Positions 24,846 through 38,100 of a stretch of 64,000 nt of DNA are shown here, piece after piece. How positions within the stretch are numbered: position 1 is the first letter of the stretch; the number at the start of each line of letters is the position of its first letter. Source of the DNA: a virus; the IMG/VR virus record IMGVR_UViG_3300025168_000053, positions 1 to 64,000 of that record; one strand, 5' to 3'. The position numbers were made by a program, and so were the translations under genes. A model generated the notes under the pieces. It ran no database searches. It saw only the letters and a list, made by a program, of their open reading frames with translations, and had not been told where the DNA came from.

Positions 24846-27203
24846 ATGGGGCTTCACAGAATCAAGAGCAAAGCCATTCGTTTCAATGGTTTTACGGATG
24901 GAATAGTCGTTCCAACAGGGCAATTCAAAGAATCGGGAGTCAATTTACTCCGCCCAACATACGCAGGTGGATCGGCAACCACCACCAGTCAAGCAACCAA
25001 AATTGGTCGAAAACATTTGCCAAATGAAACGAACCCTCTCAATAACATATTGGGTGCATTTACAATCAATGCTTACGTTGTTCCAAATTATGGTGGAACT
25101 GTTGTTGTTAAGCCAGAATGTTTTGAACTGAAAGTGGGCGACCCTTTCAAAGCAGCACCAATTCAGTTCTCTATACATTGTATTGGCAGGGTTTTTACTT
25201 TGATTACCCCCTTTGACGTTAATACATTGATGGAATCTCATTCAGGGGCATATACTGGGGGTGAACACCTTCCAAATGACCTATCCGAAGGGGCGCAACC
25301 ATTGATGCTCATTACTGCTCAATTTACAGGAGATGCAATGCGTTTGTATGTCAATACAAATCTTGTTGCTTCATTGAATCTAATTGAACAGCGTATTTTA
25401 GATAACGTTTCATCGGATTTGTTTATCGGCGGGAGAGGGGGAGAGTTTCGAGGTATAATCGAAAGTATTCGCATTGACAGTGGCGAAGATATGCCAATCC
25501 TCGCCCCATTATCGGTTATTGATGATACACTGGGTTTTTGGGATTTTGAAGATGAGTTGCATATACCCAATTTACATTTTTTCAATAACAGAAACGAAGC
25601 CACGCCGTATCAAGGAAGAGATGGAACTTCCGATCACAAAGAGAACTTTGAATTGCCTTTGGTTTTTATTGGATATGATTTTCAAAACATCAACGATTTG
25701 GGATATTTCAAGGTATATCAAAAGCCAGCACATCCAAACGGCAACGATGACTCATACTCAGCATTGGAAAAAATTGCTTCTTTTGCTACGGGAATTGAAC
25801 TTGAAAAAATAAAAGAACAAACATGGTTTTCCACTTCTTTGAACTTAAACGCATACGCTTACGGAACTAACATTGGAACGTTGGATTACTTAGCATCGGA
25901 TCGAATTAAGCATTCAACGTTAAACGCAGTTATCAATCAATCTGGAACGCACCCAATAACTGGCCTTGCTAAAAGTGCAAGTGGTCGTTTAATCAATATG
26001 ACATCAGGCTCGGACATAGCACTTGCCAATATCGCTGATTTAGATCCGATGGTTAATCCAATTGAAAGAGTTCGGATTATCGCTCTCGATTTTGCTAATG
26101 ACAGAATTATTTGTCAATCCGTTCACCTTGCTAATGATGCTACAAGCGGGGCTACAACCGATAATCACCCAAAGGGTCAAGGAATGTTATTCGATCATGA
26201 TGACGGAACTCCAATTTGGTTGGTTTTAGGGAATGCTGATTTGGTTATTGACGATGGGAATAAAACGACATCGGCGGCGGTTGGGGGTCAAGTCACAAGA
26301 CAAAAAGATGCTTTTACAAGAGCCATTTTTACTCAAGGGCAAAGATTCAATGATAAAAGCGGAAATGGCAATACTGCTTTTTTTACTTCAATTCAAAGTC
26401 GAATACCTTCAACTCTTGCAGCCTCACCGCCTTCAACTGAGGTATCATTGCCCGACCCCCCAAAGTTCAGTTCTTCATTGATTATGTGGCTTCCAGTAAG
26501 TGCTTTGACTGGTTTATCGGATGGGGCGACAGTCACGCATCTTCCCGATTATAGCGGGAATGATTTTGGAGTTTATACCGTAGGAACATGGGCTTATGAG
26601 GCTCAAAGTGCAGTATTCAATTCATTCCCTGCATTGAAAATTACCTCAGCAACGGGCGCATTGGTCAATATCGGAACTAACGATGGTGAATCAAAGCAAA
26701 TAACTCACGATCTCACTACAAATGGTTTTACTGCCTTTTTCATGGTTCAAAGACCGTCTGGAACGTTAAGTGCAAATTATGATTTGATAGGGGAAAACGC
26801 TTCCACGCAAAAGACGTTTTTCGGACAAGACCCAAACCCCGATAAGTTCTTTTTGACAAATCATGGGGCAACTACAATTGTAAGTGGTGCGAACTTGACT
26901 CAAGCAGGTTTGTTTTCAATCACCTTCAATCACACAACGACCAATGCGACACTTCATCATCATTCAAATGCAGGTGGAACTTTTGTTGGAAAGGTTGTCG
27001 CAAATTATCGCTTTGACAATCGTTTGTTTGGTCTTTTCGGCAGGGCTTTAAGCACCAACCCTGCCGCTAAAACAGGAACGGCAAGCGATAAAGCCCCCCA
27101 AAATATGAGATTGGCTGAGTTCTTGCTCTATGACAGGGTTCTTACAGATGCGGAAAGACTTCAAGTTCAAGGTTATTTTATTGACAAATACACGGTGATA
27201 TGA
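24846..27203 (+). CDS. Tail-tip protein with two LamG/ConA-like domains
   Basis: 785 residues from ATG 24846. The N-terminal part (about 20-215) and the C-terminal 230 residues have the jelly-roll character of laminin-G/concanavalin A-like lectins. The C-terminal copy has LWxPxSALTGLSDG-type opening and closes with LLYDRVLTDAERLQVQGYF, a typical C-terminal strand-helix signature of this superfamily. Between them lies a linker region of unassigned fold. Such domains bind sugars or surface proteins, so a host-receptor role is likely. The next two genes have related domains. Confidence 0.75.
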   Translation: MGLHRIKSKAIRFNGFTDGIVVPTGQFKESGVNLLRPTYAGGSATTTSQATKIGRKHLPNETNPLNNILGAFTINAYVVPNYGGTVVVKPECFELKVGDPFKAAPIQFSIHCIGRVFTLITPFDVNTLMESHSGAYTGGEHLPNDLSEGAQPLMLITAQFTGDAMRLYVNTNLVASLNLIEQRILDNVSSDLFIGGRGGEFRGIIESIRIDSGEDMPILAPLSVIDDTLGFWDFEDELHIPNLHFFNNRNEATPYQGRDGTSDHKENFELPLVFIGYDFQNINDLGYFKVYQKPAHPNGNDDSYSALEKIASFATGIELEKIKEQTWFSTSLNLNAYAYGTNIGTLDYLASDRIKHSTLNAVINQSGTHPITGLAKSASGRLINMTSGSDIALANIADLDPMVNPIERVRIIALDFANDRIICQSVHLANDATSGATTDNHPKGQGMLFDHDDGTPIWLVLGNADLVIDDGNKTTSAAVGGQVTRQKDAFTRAIFTQGQRFNDKSGNGNTAFFTSIQSRIPSTLAASPPSTEVSLPDPPKFSSSLIMWLPVSALTGLSDGATVTHLPDYSGNDFGVYTVGTWAYEAQSAVFNSFPALKITSATGALVNIGTNDGESKQITHDLTTNGFTAFFMVQRPSGTLSANYDLIGENASTQKTFFGQDPNPDKFFLTNHGATTIVSGANLTQAGLFSITFNHTTTNATLHHHSNAGGTFVGKVVANYRFDNRLFGLFGRALSTNPAAKTGTASDKAPQNMRLAEFLLYDRVLTDAERLQVQGYFIDKYTVI

Positions 27204-30200
27204 TGGTTGATCTCAAAGAATCCAATGAAGACGGACTGGCTGGAATGTCAGGAATGACCGCATACAACAGGGTTGATGGAGAGTTTTTCTTACATCAAAT
27301 GCCGATTCCAGAAGAACAGGTGGTGAAGCAAACAATTCAAGGCGTTGTTGATGAGTTCATTTATTCCAGCGAAGAAGTCTCTCTTCAATCAATTCTAAAA
27401 CAAAATGAGCCAGTCAAGATAACAGAAAACACATACATTGGTGAAACAAAGTCGGTTTATAACCGAACTGAAACATCATACTCAACCGATTCAGGCGGCG
27501 ATCCTTTCAACCGAATTATCATTCAAGGTGGTGCAGGTTCTTATGATGAAACATTGGCTACAAATCTATCAGCATCAGTTCACGATGAGATAATTGCAGT
27601 TGCGGTTGATGACATAAGGCCATTTTTAATCAAGGGTCTTGATACAGATTACACAGGCGAAATTAAAAACGACAAACCAACAAATGACGGCTACATTAAG
27701 CACTTAACCCCTACGGATCGAACTGTTATTGCATCAATTAAATCCCCTGCTATACTTACCTCAGCAGGTGGTCCAAGTCGCATATTGGTGTATTATGATG
27801 CAATTGATTTGACGGGAGAAGTTGTTGCTGGAACAGGTTTGACTCCTTCTCAAGTCAATCCTCGAATTAGGCCATATCATGTTCAAAGCAATAAACCATA
27901 TTTGGTTGTAAAAAAGACTGTTCCATCTGGTTCAACACTGTTCAATATAGCGGGAACATACCGTTCATTATCCGATATTTTGTTGAAACCCTACACCTCG
28001 GCACCTGGAACTGCTTCGGATGTTCAGTTGGAAGTTATTGCAGCAGGGGGCATTGTTGAAATACCAACACAAGATTTCAAACGACCTATCAAATCTCATT
28101 TATTGAAGGCTCATGGTTTCGATGGTTCTTTTCCATCACCTTTCATCAACATTGAAAATTGCGTTTTAACCATAAAGGATGGTTTATCTGGATATGGTCG
28201 GCCTAAAGCAATTGAAAACACCAATACTCCCGATCCAACCGCCAATCCCTCACATCACGTTATGACTGTTTCATCATCCGTTGGAGAAAACCTTACTGCT
28301 TACACAGGAACAACACAAACCCCTTCATCTTTCGCACGTTCCTCTTTACAAGTGTTCAACATTCTTGATAATGAAATAACGCAAAATCAACATTTCATTT
28401 TAGTTGCACCAGCAAATCCCAACCGTTATGCTGGACTTGAAGACTTCTTATCGGCATCGGAATCAGTAAATCCGCCATTGATTACAATTGAAATTGCTTT
28501 ACTCAATGGTCGTGCGGAAGAGTTCAACACTTTGATTGGAAACGAGGGCGCAAGCCTTGAGATAAGAGGCCGTTCAAACCTAATGGATGTGACCGATTCG
28601 GAGATCAAGCGCAACTTAAATCTTGGTGAAACAACTCCACTTAAAGAAATTGGGGATTTAGGAACTCCTACTGTCTCAATGACTTTAGGAGGTGTCGGTC
28701 AAGGTGGTGTTGATGTCAAGACTCAGCGAACTGAGCATGATTCATTAAAAGGATGGAAGGATAAAATTGTCAGTTCTGGCAACGTTTCAGTTCGCAATGA
28801 TAAGCAAACATCAACTGATTACGCATCAACACGTGCTTTGGTTGAGTTGCCTATTTTTCCGACAATGTTTTTCGATAAAAAGGGGTTGTATGAGGAAATT
28901 GATGGAATTACAACGGGAGTCCACGCAAGAGGTAAAGAGTTCAAGATCGGAATTGATTGCACTATGACGGCAATGAATCGGGTTCAAATGCAAACCTATG
29001 AGGCTCGAAATGCTGTTGATTGGGGGGCAGTTGGAGGGGCTACAATTACTTACAATGATCGAACCGCTTTGAGTAAAACAGATACCCCTTATTCATTTGG
29101 TTTGAAAGCGATTCACCCTAAGATTCAAGCCGTCATTGCGTCTATTGGAACGCCTGGGGCTGCAATAGATTACATCACTGTGGATAGTGTTGATGCCTTT
29201 GTAAATGACACCTTACAAGGCGTTGGCGGTATAAATCGAAATACAAGTTCAGGGGAACTGGGGCAAAAGTTCTATGTTCTTGTTGGGCAAGGAGAAGTTT
29301 CAGCAACAAGCACTTATGATTTAAGTTATGCAACTTACTTCCACATGAGGGTTTGGAAAATTGATACCTCGAACAACCGTCTTTACATTGACAAGGCTTT
29401 TTTGCGCCACCCAAGAGCCGACATTACACAAAATCTTACTTCATCTTCACCTGCGGCATCAGCACTATTGCGAGTTGGAATGTCAGTTCAAATGGGCGGC
29501 GTTATTGTCAATAATTTAGCATCACATAACGCTGAAATGGCGGTTGATTGGGGGAATGCAAATATCCCCGCCGCCGCAATTCAAACGGCTATCCAAGAAT
29601 GCGTTGGCATGTCTTCCTCAATTTGTTCATTTCAAGGGACAACTCATGAACTTGGGATGGGTTGCCTCGAATGGGATGTTTTCAATGAATGGGGGCATGA
29701 CAACAACAGGCAGTTGAAAGAACCAATTGAAGTAAAAAGTGTTTCAAACGGTTTGGCGGGGATTAAAAGTGATGGAACAGGACTCACCTCAGTTCAAGTT
29801 CAACATATCAATTTTCGACATATCGCCTTAAAATCCGCCAGTTTTGAAGAAGCCGTGAATAATTTGATTCGTAAAATAAACATGGCGGGTCATCCAGATG
29901 CAATTGAGATCGGTATTTTCGATGCGAATGATGCGGATTTGACACCAGGAAGTGCTTACACATCCCACATGGGTTATGTTCGTGCCTTCTTAGGTGATGC
30001 CGTTGAATCAAGAGATGGTGAAGACGGAGTTTCTATTGTCATTCATAGCACAGTTCCAGGTGCGTCAGGTCGCAACTTTGCTGTCACACTATCAAACGAC
30101 TCATATTATCCTTATCGCCCAATTCAGGCTTTTGGTCATGGTGGCTTATTGGCTACAAATAGCAGATCATACCAATTGAACTCATTCCCTGCACCTATGC

Positions 30201-32143
30201 CTATTGGTGCTGATGGAGAAACATACGCCCCAATAACGACATTTACTGGGGCGGTTCACGGACCAATTACCCACCCCCATGATGCTTTGAATACGCAAAG
30301 AACTTACAATGGCATTGGGCAAAGAATGACAGTCACGACTAAGGCAACGAGTTCGACACTTAGCGCACCCTATTCATGGGATGCTGGAAATAATCGAATG
30401 AGTTATGTGGTTGTTGATGGGAAGGCTGCGGATTACAGAATGAGGGCGAATGGAACTGGCAAAGGAGGCATTGTGAGAATCAATGGTCGGTATGCAACCT
30501 TTGACGATTTAAGAGTAAATTATGACTCAACCGTTTATAATCATGATGAGATGTATTTTATCAACGTCACACCATTGATTGAACCTGATAAGTTTGAAGA
30601 CAGTTTCAAGAACTCAGGAGGAACAAATGTGACAGGTCTTGAGGTTGAAATTGTATATCCCTTGATGGATTCGGAAGGAATCATTTTCTTTGGTGGAGGG
30701 CATACTGGCCTTACATTCGACATAAGCGATGGATCGAAAAACGATTATTCCAATTTTTACAAACACCCGCTTGCCAACGGACCAACTGGTTTTTCTGGTT
30801 TCCAAAATCTCGGCAGATTCAGCCAAGCCCATGCTGTATTGGATTTTACCGATATTGTCAATGAAGATACAATCAATGACGATACGCTTAGAGGGCTACA
30901 TCATAAAACCATATTTAATTCAAACAATGAGCCAGAAGGAAAGTGTGCTTTCTATTGTCGTGTCGCTAATGGCGTTCATATTGGAGAGGATGTGTTTTAC
31001 AATCCCTCCGCTTCTGGATCCGCAGCAGCGACCTACAATATGCACACTTCAAACGGAGTTCAACCAGGAATGAGAGAGGAACTTTACAATCGAAAGGTAA
31101 GACTCTCAGGTGACTTTGTTAATGATCTTGCAGGTCCAACGAATGGAACAGAAGTCACTCCAACGGGGGCATCTTTAGACATTAAAGAGTTCATGTTCGG
31201 CCATTCAATTGCTCTTTTCAACAATAACGGTGGAACAATCGAACATGAACATGGAGAAGTCAAAGATTTTGTTGTAGCAGGGAATACGGATTGGTGCGTG
31301 TCATGTGTTGTTAAACAAGGGTCGCATCAGCCATATTATCCAACTGGTCCAATTTGGCATGGAATTACGAATGATGGAACTACGGCTGGAAAGCCGTATG
31401 GATTGCATTTAGGGGCGCAACCAACTACTGCCAGCCCTGGTGCAGCAAACGTATTCCCAATCACTTTTGCGATCTCATATCCAAAGCCAGTTGGGAGTCC
31501 AGTCGCAGTTAGCGTTCTTTGCCCTGCCGCAACGCCATCTGGAACTGTTGAAATCCGAGGTGGCGGTTGGACTTTCATAATGGCTGGAAGAGTCGGAGGT
31601 TTGTCATTTTTGTATTTAGGAAATACTGCGGGGATTACAAATCCATTGTCAGGGGCAAGCGAAGTGGGTATTTTTGATTATTCGGATTTTCTTTTGAATA
31701 CGACAGATAACAATTATCTTGTAGGGATAGGTCCAAACGCAAGATCTTCATTTGATACTCGTTCCAATTCATACGGAGGGGGTGTTCCCGATCACCCTAA
31801 TGTTTCAGCAGGTCAAAACACAATAAGAGATATTGATATGACTTTGATTGGAGGTGCTTTAATTGGTGCGCCTTTCATCCATCACCTTGCGCCAACTACG
31901 ACTCAAGGAGGGCATACACAGCCACCAATTTCAGGCTATTTTACTGAACTTGCCTCCCCTACACAAACCTATGGGGTTGTTGCTGCTCAAGCATTTGGTT
32001 CAGGAACGGCAACTCATGGCACTGGAACAAACCATGCTGGACCAATTCATTTCAACGGATATTTAGGCGAAGTTGCTTTATGGAAGCGCAGTTTGTCATT
32101 TGCTGAGGCGCAAGAATGGTTCAACTCCAGAACCGTGTGGTGA
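27200..32143 (+). CDS. Giant tail-tip / adhesin protein
   Basis: 1647 residues. The start is ATG 27200 (ATGATG; 27203 is equally possible), overlapping the upstream stop. The sequence is beta-rich, with Gly/Ser/Thr/Asn throughout and few charged helices, as expected for an extended fibrous baseplate component. The last 100 residues end with FNGYLGEVALWKRSLSFAEA and QEWF, the closing signature of a LamG/ConA-like domain. It is placed between two other LamG-bearing proteins. Likely a tail-tip or side-fibre protein that contacts the cell. Confidence 0.7.
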   Translation: MMVDLKESNEDGLAGMSGMTAYNRVDGEFFLHQMPIPEEQVVKQTIQGVVDEFIYSSEEVSLQSILKQNEPVKITENTYIGETKSVYNRTETSYSTDSGGDPFNRIIIQGGAGSYDETLATNLSASVHDEIIAVAVDDIRPFLIKGLDTDYTGEIKNDKPTNDGYIKHLTPTDRTVIASIKSPAILTSAGGPSRILVYYDAIDLTGEVVAGTGLTPSQVNPRIRPYHVQSNKPYLVVKKTVPSGSTLFNIAGTYRSLSDILLKPYTSAPGTASDVQLEVIAAGGIVEIPTQDFKRPIKSHLLKAHGFDGSFPSPFINIENCVLTIKDGLSGYGRPKAIENTNTPDPTANPSHHVMTVSSSVGENLTAYTGTTQTPSSFARSSLQVFNILDNEITQNQHFILVAPANPNRYAGLEDFLSASESVNPPLITIEIALLNGRAEEFNTLIGNEGASLEIRGRSNLMDVTDSEIKRNLNLGETTPLKEIGDLGTPTVSMTLGGVGQGGVDVKTQRTEHDSLKGWKDKIVSSGNVSVRNDKQTSTDYASTRALVELPIFPTMFFDKKGLYEEIDGITTGVHARGKEFKIGIDCTMTAMNRVQMQTYEARNAVDWGAVGGATITYNDRTALSKTDTPYSFGLKAIHPKIQAVIASIGTPGAAIDYITVDSVDAFVNDTLQGVGGINRNTSSGELGQKFYVLVGQGEVSATSTYDLSYATYFHMRVWKIDTSNNRLYIDKAFLRHPRADITQNLTSSSPAASALLRVGMSVQMGGVIVNNLASHNAEMAVDWGNANIPAAAIQTAIQECVGMSSSICSFQGTTHELGMGCLEWDVFNEWGHDNNRQLKEPIEVKSVSNGLAGIKSDGTGLTSVQVQHINFRHIALKSASFEEAVNNLIRKINMAGHPDAIEIGIFDANDADLTPGSAYTSHMGYVRAFLGDAVESRDGEDGVSIVIHSTVPGASGRNFAVTLSNDSYYPYRPIQAFGHGGLLATNSRSYQLNSFPAPMPIGADGETYAPITTFTGAVHGPITHPHDALNTQRTYNGIGQRMTVTTKATSSTLSAPYSWDAGNNRMSYVVVDGKAADYRMRANGTGKGGIVRINGRYATFDDLRVNYDSTVYNHDEMYFINVTPLIEPDKFEDSFKNSGGTNVTGLEVEIVYPLMDSEGIIFFGGGHTGLTFDISDGSKNDYSNFYKHPLANGPTGFSGFQNLGRFSQAHAVLDFTDIVNEDTINDDTLRGLHHKTIFNSNNEPEGKCAFYCRVANGVHIGEDVFYNPSASGSAAATYNMHTSNGVQPGMREELYNRKVRLSGDFVNDLAGPTNGTEVTPTGASLDIKEFMFGHSIALFNNNGGTIEHEHGEVKDFVVAGNTDWCVSCVVKQGSHQPYYPTGPIWHGITNDGTTAGKPYGLHLGAQPTTASPGAANVFPITFAISYPKPVGSPVAVSVLCPAATPSGTVEIRGGGWTFIMAGRVGGLSFLYLGNTAGITNPLSGASEVGIFDYSDFLLNTTDNNYLVGIGPNARSSFDTRSNSYGGGVPDHPNVSAGQNTIRDIDMTLIGGALIGAPFIHHLAPTTTQGGHTQPPISGYFTELASPTQTYGVVAAQAFGSGTATHGTGTNHAGPIHFNGYLGEVALWKRSLSFAEAQEWFNSRTVW

Positions 32144-32149
32144 TGATTT

Positions 32150-35100
32150 ATGGCTGAAACCTTTTCACGTGTTCTTGAACCCGCTAAGAATGAATCTTGG
32201 GGAAGCACAAGCACTGGAAAATACCCGTCTGGCGTATTTGCGATACACCTTACTTACCCCGATACTGGATATTTAGACAGCGTGACAAATTGGGTATCTG
32301 GAACTAATACAGGGAGTTGGAAACAAGGACTTACAGTGCTTGTAAAAACACCATTAGCCGCCACAGGTTCAACAATAGCGGAAGCATCCAATGGAAACGT
32401 TATCGCTGTTGATTTGAAAGCGGCGGCTACGGCGGCTCTCACTGGTGATGGGAGTTGGGATTTAGGATCGGAAAATGCAACCCGTATGATTGCCGCTAAA
32501 ATCAATTCAAGACGAATAAAAATGATTGGCGGTCATAGTCGGACAAAATACTTGAAAGCAACTTATGTTCGTCAATCTTTGCCTCATAAATACCAAGTTT
32601 TGAGCGCAAGGGCTGGTGCTGGTTCAGCAAACGTTATCAATTTAGAATTGGCAACGTGTAGTCGAAGTGGATTCCCAACTGAATTGAAAAACGATTTTAT
32701 TTTACGGGTTGAAAATGCAAGCAGCACGAAAAATGTCACTAACGGTGATTATCAAAATCCCGCTTTGAGGTGGCTACGATCTCCCGATGGAGGGGCGTTT
32801 AATGCGGTTGTTGAAGCAACTATTGGTTCTTCAAATATCAATGGATCTCCAACAGGCGGGTTAGCACTTGCAGGTGATGTCTTAAACAACGATTTCACAC
32901 TTATTGGCGAATCTCCAAAACATACAATTGTCCTTTCATGGCTTCATAAAGGTCCAACAGATGGGGATTATTGGGGTGAGCAAAACGGAGGTCCATTTAT
33001 TCAAGGAATGGGGGCAATCGGAGTTCATCGTTTAGTCGCAAAACCGATGGATGGCGGGAATAGAGGAATACCTGCTGTTAATTATTCTTCATCAAATGGT
33101 AAGGCGGCAACAGCGCATACTACGGGAGAAGGATTCAACCGTTTTTCAATTGAAGGTCTTAACTCATGCAATATGCCTGATATGCCCCCCCCTGATTTTC
33201 ATTCTATATACCCTACAATTCGAGGTATCACGACAGTTCATCCAAATGCAAAGACGGATGCGGTGACAAATAACAGATTGAGAATACAGCCATTGGAATA
33301 TGGAACTGAGTTCCCGATAATGGGAACCGCAGGTGGTCAAGGGATTGGCGTTGAAACAGGCTATAACCACGCATTTTCTGGAACGGATGCTCAAGCCTAT
33401 GTTCCGACAGGTTCTAATGGCATTCACATCAAAAATATATCCGTTTCAAATACCAATTATATTGCGTCAATCTCAAGTTCATTATTCTCGGATTCGGGCT
33501 ATGCACGTGAGATAATGACGACTATGACCGTGAATGATGAAAAGGTCATTGGTTTTCAAATCAGCAATGAAGAACGTGTTTTTGAGGACATCGAAGTTAT
33601 TGATGATTTAGGGAATACAATGACCCTTAATGGTGGCTCACCCTTTGGAACTGTTATTCGAGATTACAAAATAACAAATGAAAGAGAAGATAAATCAACT
33701 GGCAACCTATTTTTAGGTCCATCAAACCCTGGTGGTGAAGTTGAACCGAACTTGCGAATCCAACTCCCAAAGCAAGAAGATATTCCTGGTGGCATATTTG
33801 TCCGAAGCGGTCATGATCGTGTGCAAGCATGGTCGAATCAATCATGGGGCATGGGTGGCCTTTCAGCACCAAATCCGCAAGTGGCAGGTATTCTTGAAGC
33901 AGATGGAAAACCTTCTCAGTATGACACCCATGACCGTTCTTTGATTTTTCATTGTCAGCGAATTATCGGAGATCACATTGAAGACATATTCGGATTATCA
34001 GCGAATCAAGAAAATGGCGGTGCATCATCAGGAGAAACCCGCATCTTTTCAGCACATCGGGCATCTGATCATGTGGAAAGAGGAAGCCTTCTAAGACAGA
34101 CAAATAATGGAGTCGAAACAGGCAATTTATTCCCCCATCACAGAATAAGATTTGGAAGACAGGGGCATTCTTTTGTCATGCCTTTTTGTCATCGTGGAAC
34201 TCCTATGTCGTTAAGGCGACAATTGCACCGATCTCACGGCTCGGCTTATTCTCTAATGTTTGAAGGTGAAAGCGAGTATAAGCATCATGGATTTGGAAAT
34301 GGTGCGGCAACAAATACCTCATCTGTATTCCAACTTGACACCATAGACGTAAAGAACTCAGGGAGTTTATACGATACTGGGTCTTTTGCATCCGATGGAT
34401 TACCTCTTGATGAAATCAAAGGAAAAAGACATTTTGATGCCGACGTGAAATACACCTCAGCGACCCATAGAAGTGTTGCTGATTTCTTATTCGCACCAGG
34501 TCAAAAACACACCAATGTTGAAGGAACTCCTGAGTTTGTATCGTTTGCTGAAAGCGGCATTGATGGTTCAATTCCAACTGGTTCAGCAACTAAATTAAAT
34601 CTTCAAGGAAGCACTTTTTCTGTAAGAAACAGGCATAATACAGCCAGTGAAGTTATGGTAAATGGATTTTTTATCAACAATTATATTGGCATGGGAGGAA
34701 GACCTGAGCCAATTAAGATAATGGCGCAAGATTCTCAAAACAACTTCTTTGTTAGAGGCCACCATGAAGGAATCATTATACCACGTGTAGCGACTGAATT
34801 AGCCACTGTTCCTCCACTATTGGTTCACGATCCAGAAAGGATGAATGCAAGTCGAGATGACGGCCAACGTGATTTTGGTTTAATCAAAGGAAGTGAAACC
34901 ATTTCAGGTGGAACACCAGACGCATTCCTTTGTCATTGGTTGGCTGAGTATAGCCATCCGATTTATTTTGGAACTACAAGAGAGCATTACATGACATTCC
35001 GTTATCGTGAATCGGGTATGCCACGTGCCGTTAGTTATCCATCTGTAAATGGATTGCTTTTACGCAATCATTCTAATTCAACAACTGAGGGGCAACCTGA

Positions 35101-38100
35101 AAAGGCTTTGCCATTTGAAAGAATGTATGTTGCTCAATGGCTACAAAATTATGGCTACAATGCCCTAAATGCAGGGGGTCATGGGAACGTTGAAGGCTTG
35201 AGAGCGTGGAATGCTGTCATGATGGGGCATACAACAATTCGAGAAGCAAATGGAACTATTCAACTGTATAATCAAAATGGAACTAAACGCCTTTCACGTG
35301 GAGAAGGTATTGGAGATTCTTTGAATCCGAGCAGAATACGTGTCGTAAAAGGTATTGACTTAGATGGTGATTCGGAGGACTTAAACCGCTTATTCTATGT
35401 TCCAGAACCTTATGTTGGAATTGATATTAGCCGAAGATTGCCTGTTAGAGCATGGGGAATAAGAGGTGCAACAAATCCTATCACTATTTTAGGCGGCGAT
35501 CCTACGGAAAATCAAAACACGTATGCAAATCATCTCCCTGTGAGATTCGATGGTGGGCCACAAGACTCACAACAAGAATCGGCTTACCCTATATCGGCGG
35601 TGGATGTTTCCTCAATGCCAGTTCCAAGTGGAGGTTCTAATTATGTTGAAAAATCAGTTCCAGTTGGATTTGTTGCTAATGACTTTACGACTGAGGCTCA
35701 CCCCTTTGAAAGAAACATAAGGCAAAGCAATGACCCAATTAGGCAACAAGAAGTTCCAATTGGGATCGGTGCGAGTTTAGGTATTACTCAAAATGGAATG
35801 CTCGCCCCTGATGCGATGGCCGCAGGTGCTTGGGATTATGAATTGAATGATTTGAGGCCAGAAACATTACCCCTTAGCAATCCTGTGTTATGGTTGAAGG
35901 CTGATTCTTTGAACTTAGACGATGGCGCATCTGTCGCTTCATGGACTGATTCATCACCCAATAAATGGGCATTTACTCAAGGAACTGCCTCAGCGCAACC
36001 ATCTTTGGTTAAACGTGATGCTGATTTCAACCTAAAACCTCATGTTCATTTCGACGGGGGAGATAACCTCGCTGTTTCTTTTGATGCAAAATTGAACCCA
36101 AATAACATGACTGTTTTTGTTGTATCAACTGTTGATTCGGACAATAACGCATATCATGGAATCATAGATAATATGAATGGGAATACTGGGTGGCTTCTTT
36201 ACGCCAAGATGAGTGGTTCGGACAATTATTGGCAATGGAGAACTGGAACTGGTTCTGGGCAAACAATAATTTCAGCCGCCGCCGACACCGTAGTTCCAAA
36301 CACACCTTCGATAGTGACATTGAAAATGCAGGGAAGCAACGGGGCAGGTGGGGGAACAACAACTCAAACATTATCTGTTAATGGCAAATCCGAGGCAACA
36401 TCAAGTGCGGTATTTACTAAGAAAACGGCAACAACAAGCACACCAATGCTCGGCAAAGTCGGGTCATTCCAATTAACGGGTCAAATGGCCGAGGTGATTA
36501 TTTATGATCGAGATTTGACTACGGCTGAACAGTATGAAGTTGAAGCATACTTGTCTCGAAAATACGGAGTTTCAATATCAACATCGGCATCATCGTCACA
36601 TACAGGAATACTGCACCCAGTTGATACAATCCCAATCAACAAAGGGAGTGATCCTTTCATTGACCTTGTTCAAAGAAGTGGAAGCCCAAGTTATCCTCAA
36701 CAGGATTCAGCAGGTGCATTCTTGACTCCTGATGATAGAAGATTCGGTCATGGAAGCAACTTTTACCATCTTAGAGGCAACGCTTTACACGCTAACTATC
36801 ACGCCATAAATGAAACAAAAGGGCGTTTTTCATATCCACCAGGCGGAATTGCTGAGGCCGAAATCGCTTCAAATGCAATTTCACGTGTGACTCCAGATTT
36901 AATGGCTGAAATCTCCGATACACGACAGATACAATCTCGAACAGAACCACGCTTAGGATTGGTTATGGAGGTTGAAAGTGAGCGTAAAGAAAATAAGAAC
37001 GTGGATTATGCAGTTGTTGGAACAAGAGCAGTTTCGCTGCATACCGACAAAATGTTGGGTTATCAATTCCCAGTTCTTCCATCGCACGTCATAAATACTT
37101 ACTTCGCAAATAGCGGATTTACGACGAATGGAACAGGTTCAACATCAACGAAACCTGATTTCTCTAAAAAGCCAACATGGAGTCCAGATTCCAATTCGGC
37201 TAAAGGTGATGTGTTGGGGGCATTTTCAAGCGATACGACCAGAAGCGATTTCAAGACTCACGCTTTAGACGCTTGGGCTGTTCGTGGCGTTTCCGATCTT
37301 CCCGCATGGGGCGGAGTATATATTCTCCGAAAAACATACTTGAGGCGTGAAGAAGATAGCGACACTTTGAGAACAGAAGTGGATGGCGGCAATGGAAAGG
37401 CAACTCCTTCTCACCCAACCAGAAGGTATGTTGATTACATTGTAAGACCTGTAAGGCCGTTGAAAATGTTTGGTTTTGCATCCGATGTATTACAAGACGG
37501 TTGGACTCTCGGACCAAGATGTAAGATTTCAACGGCTGGATTTAATCATCAGCCGTTTGCACGTGACAAGCGGTATGGAATCTTTGAAATGAATGCTTTG
37601 AGAGGGGTCAATGGCATCGAACCTATCACCTCCGCAACCTCGGCCTTTACAATGGATTATCCAGATGCAAACGATTACGACGTGACTTGGCATCTCATAC
37701 CTACTGCAAATATGCTTCAACATTTCAAATCCGATGCACACCGATTCGATGATTCAGGAGAGTTTAACTCAAAGATTGAGGCTCGCTATTCACAAGCAAC
37801 TCATACTGGCGGTGGCGAACCAGTCTATCAGTCGGAAACCAAGTATTCAGTTCAAAATGGAATAATGGGAGATCATTCAATACACGCCAAAGAATCAAAA
37901 GCAACACAAGCAAAACAAGCGTTGAGGATTTACCCAAATGTCACCGTAGTTGCTCATAAAGGGGGAAGCGTGTATTCAGTTGATGAAGGATCGGTTCTTC
38001 CAGCAGCAGGTTATCTCCTTGCCCTTGATTTCAAAGGGCTTTTGAAATACACACGTTCTGGAAACGACCTTACTTTTGATTTTAGCGGTTATCTATTGTA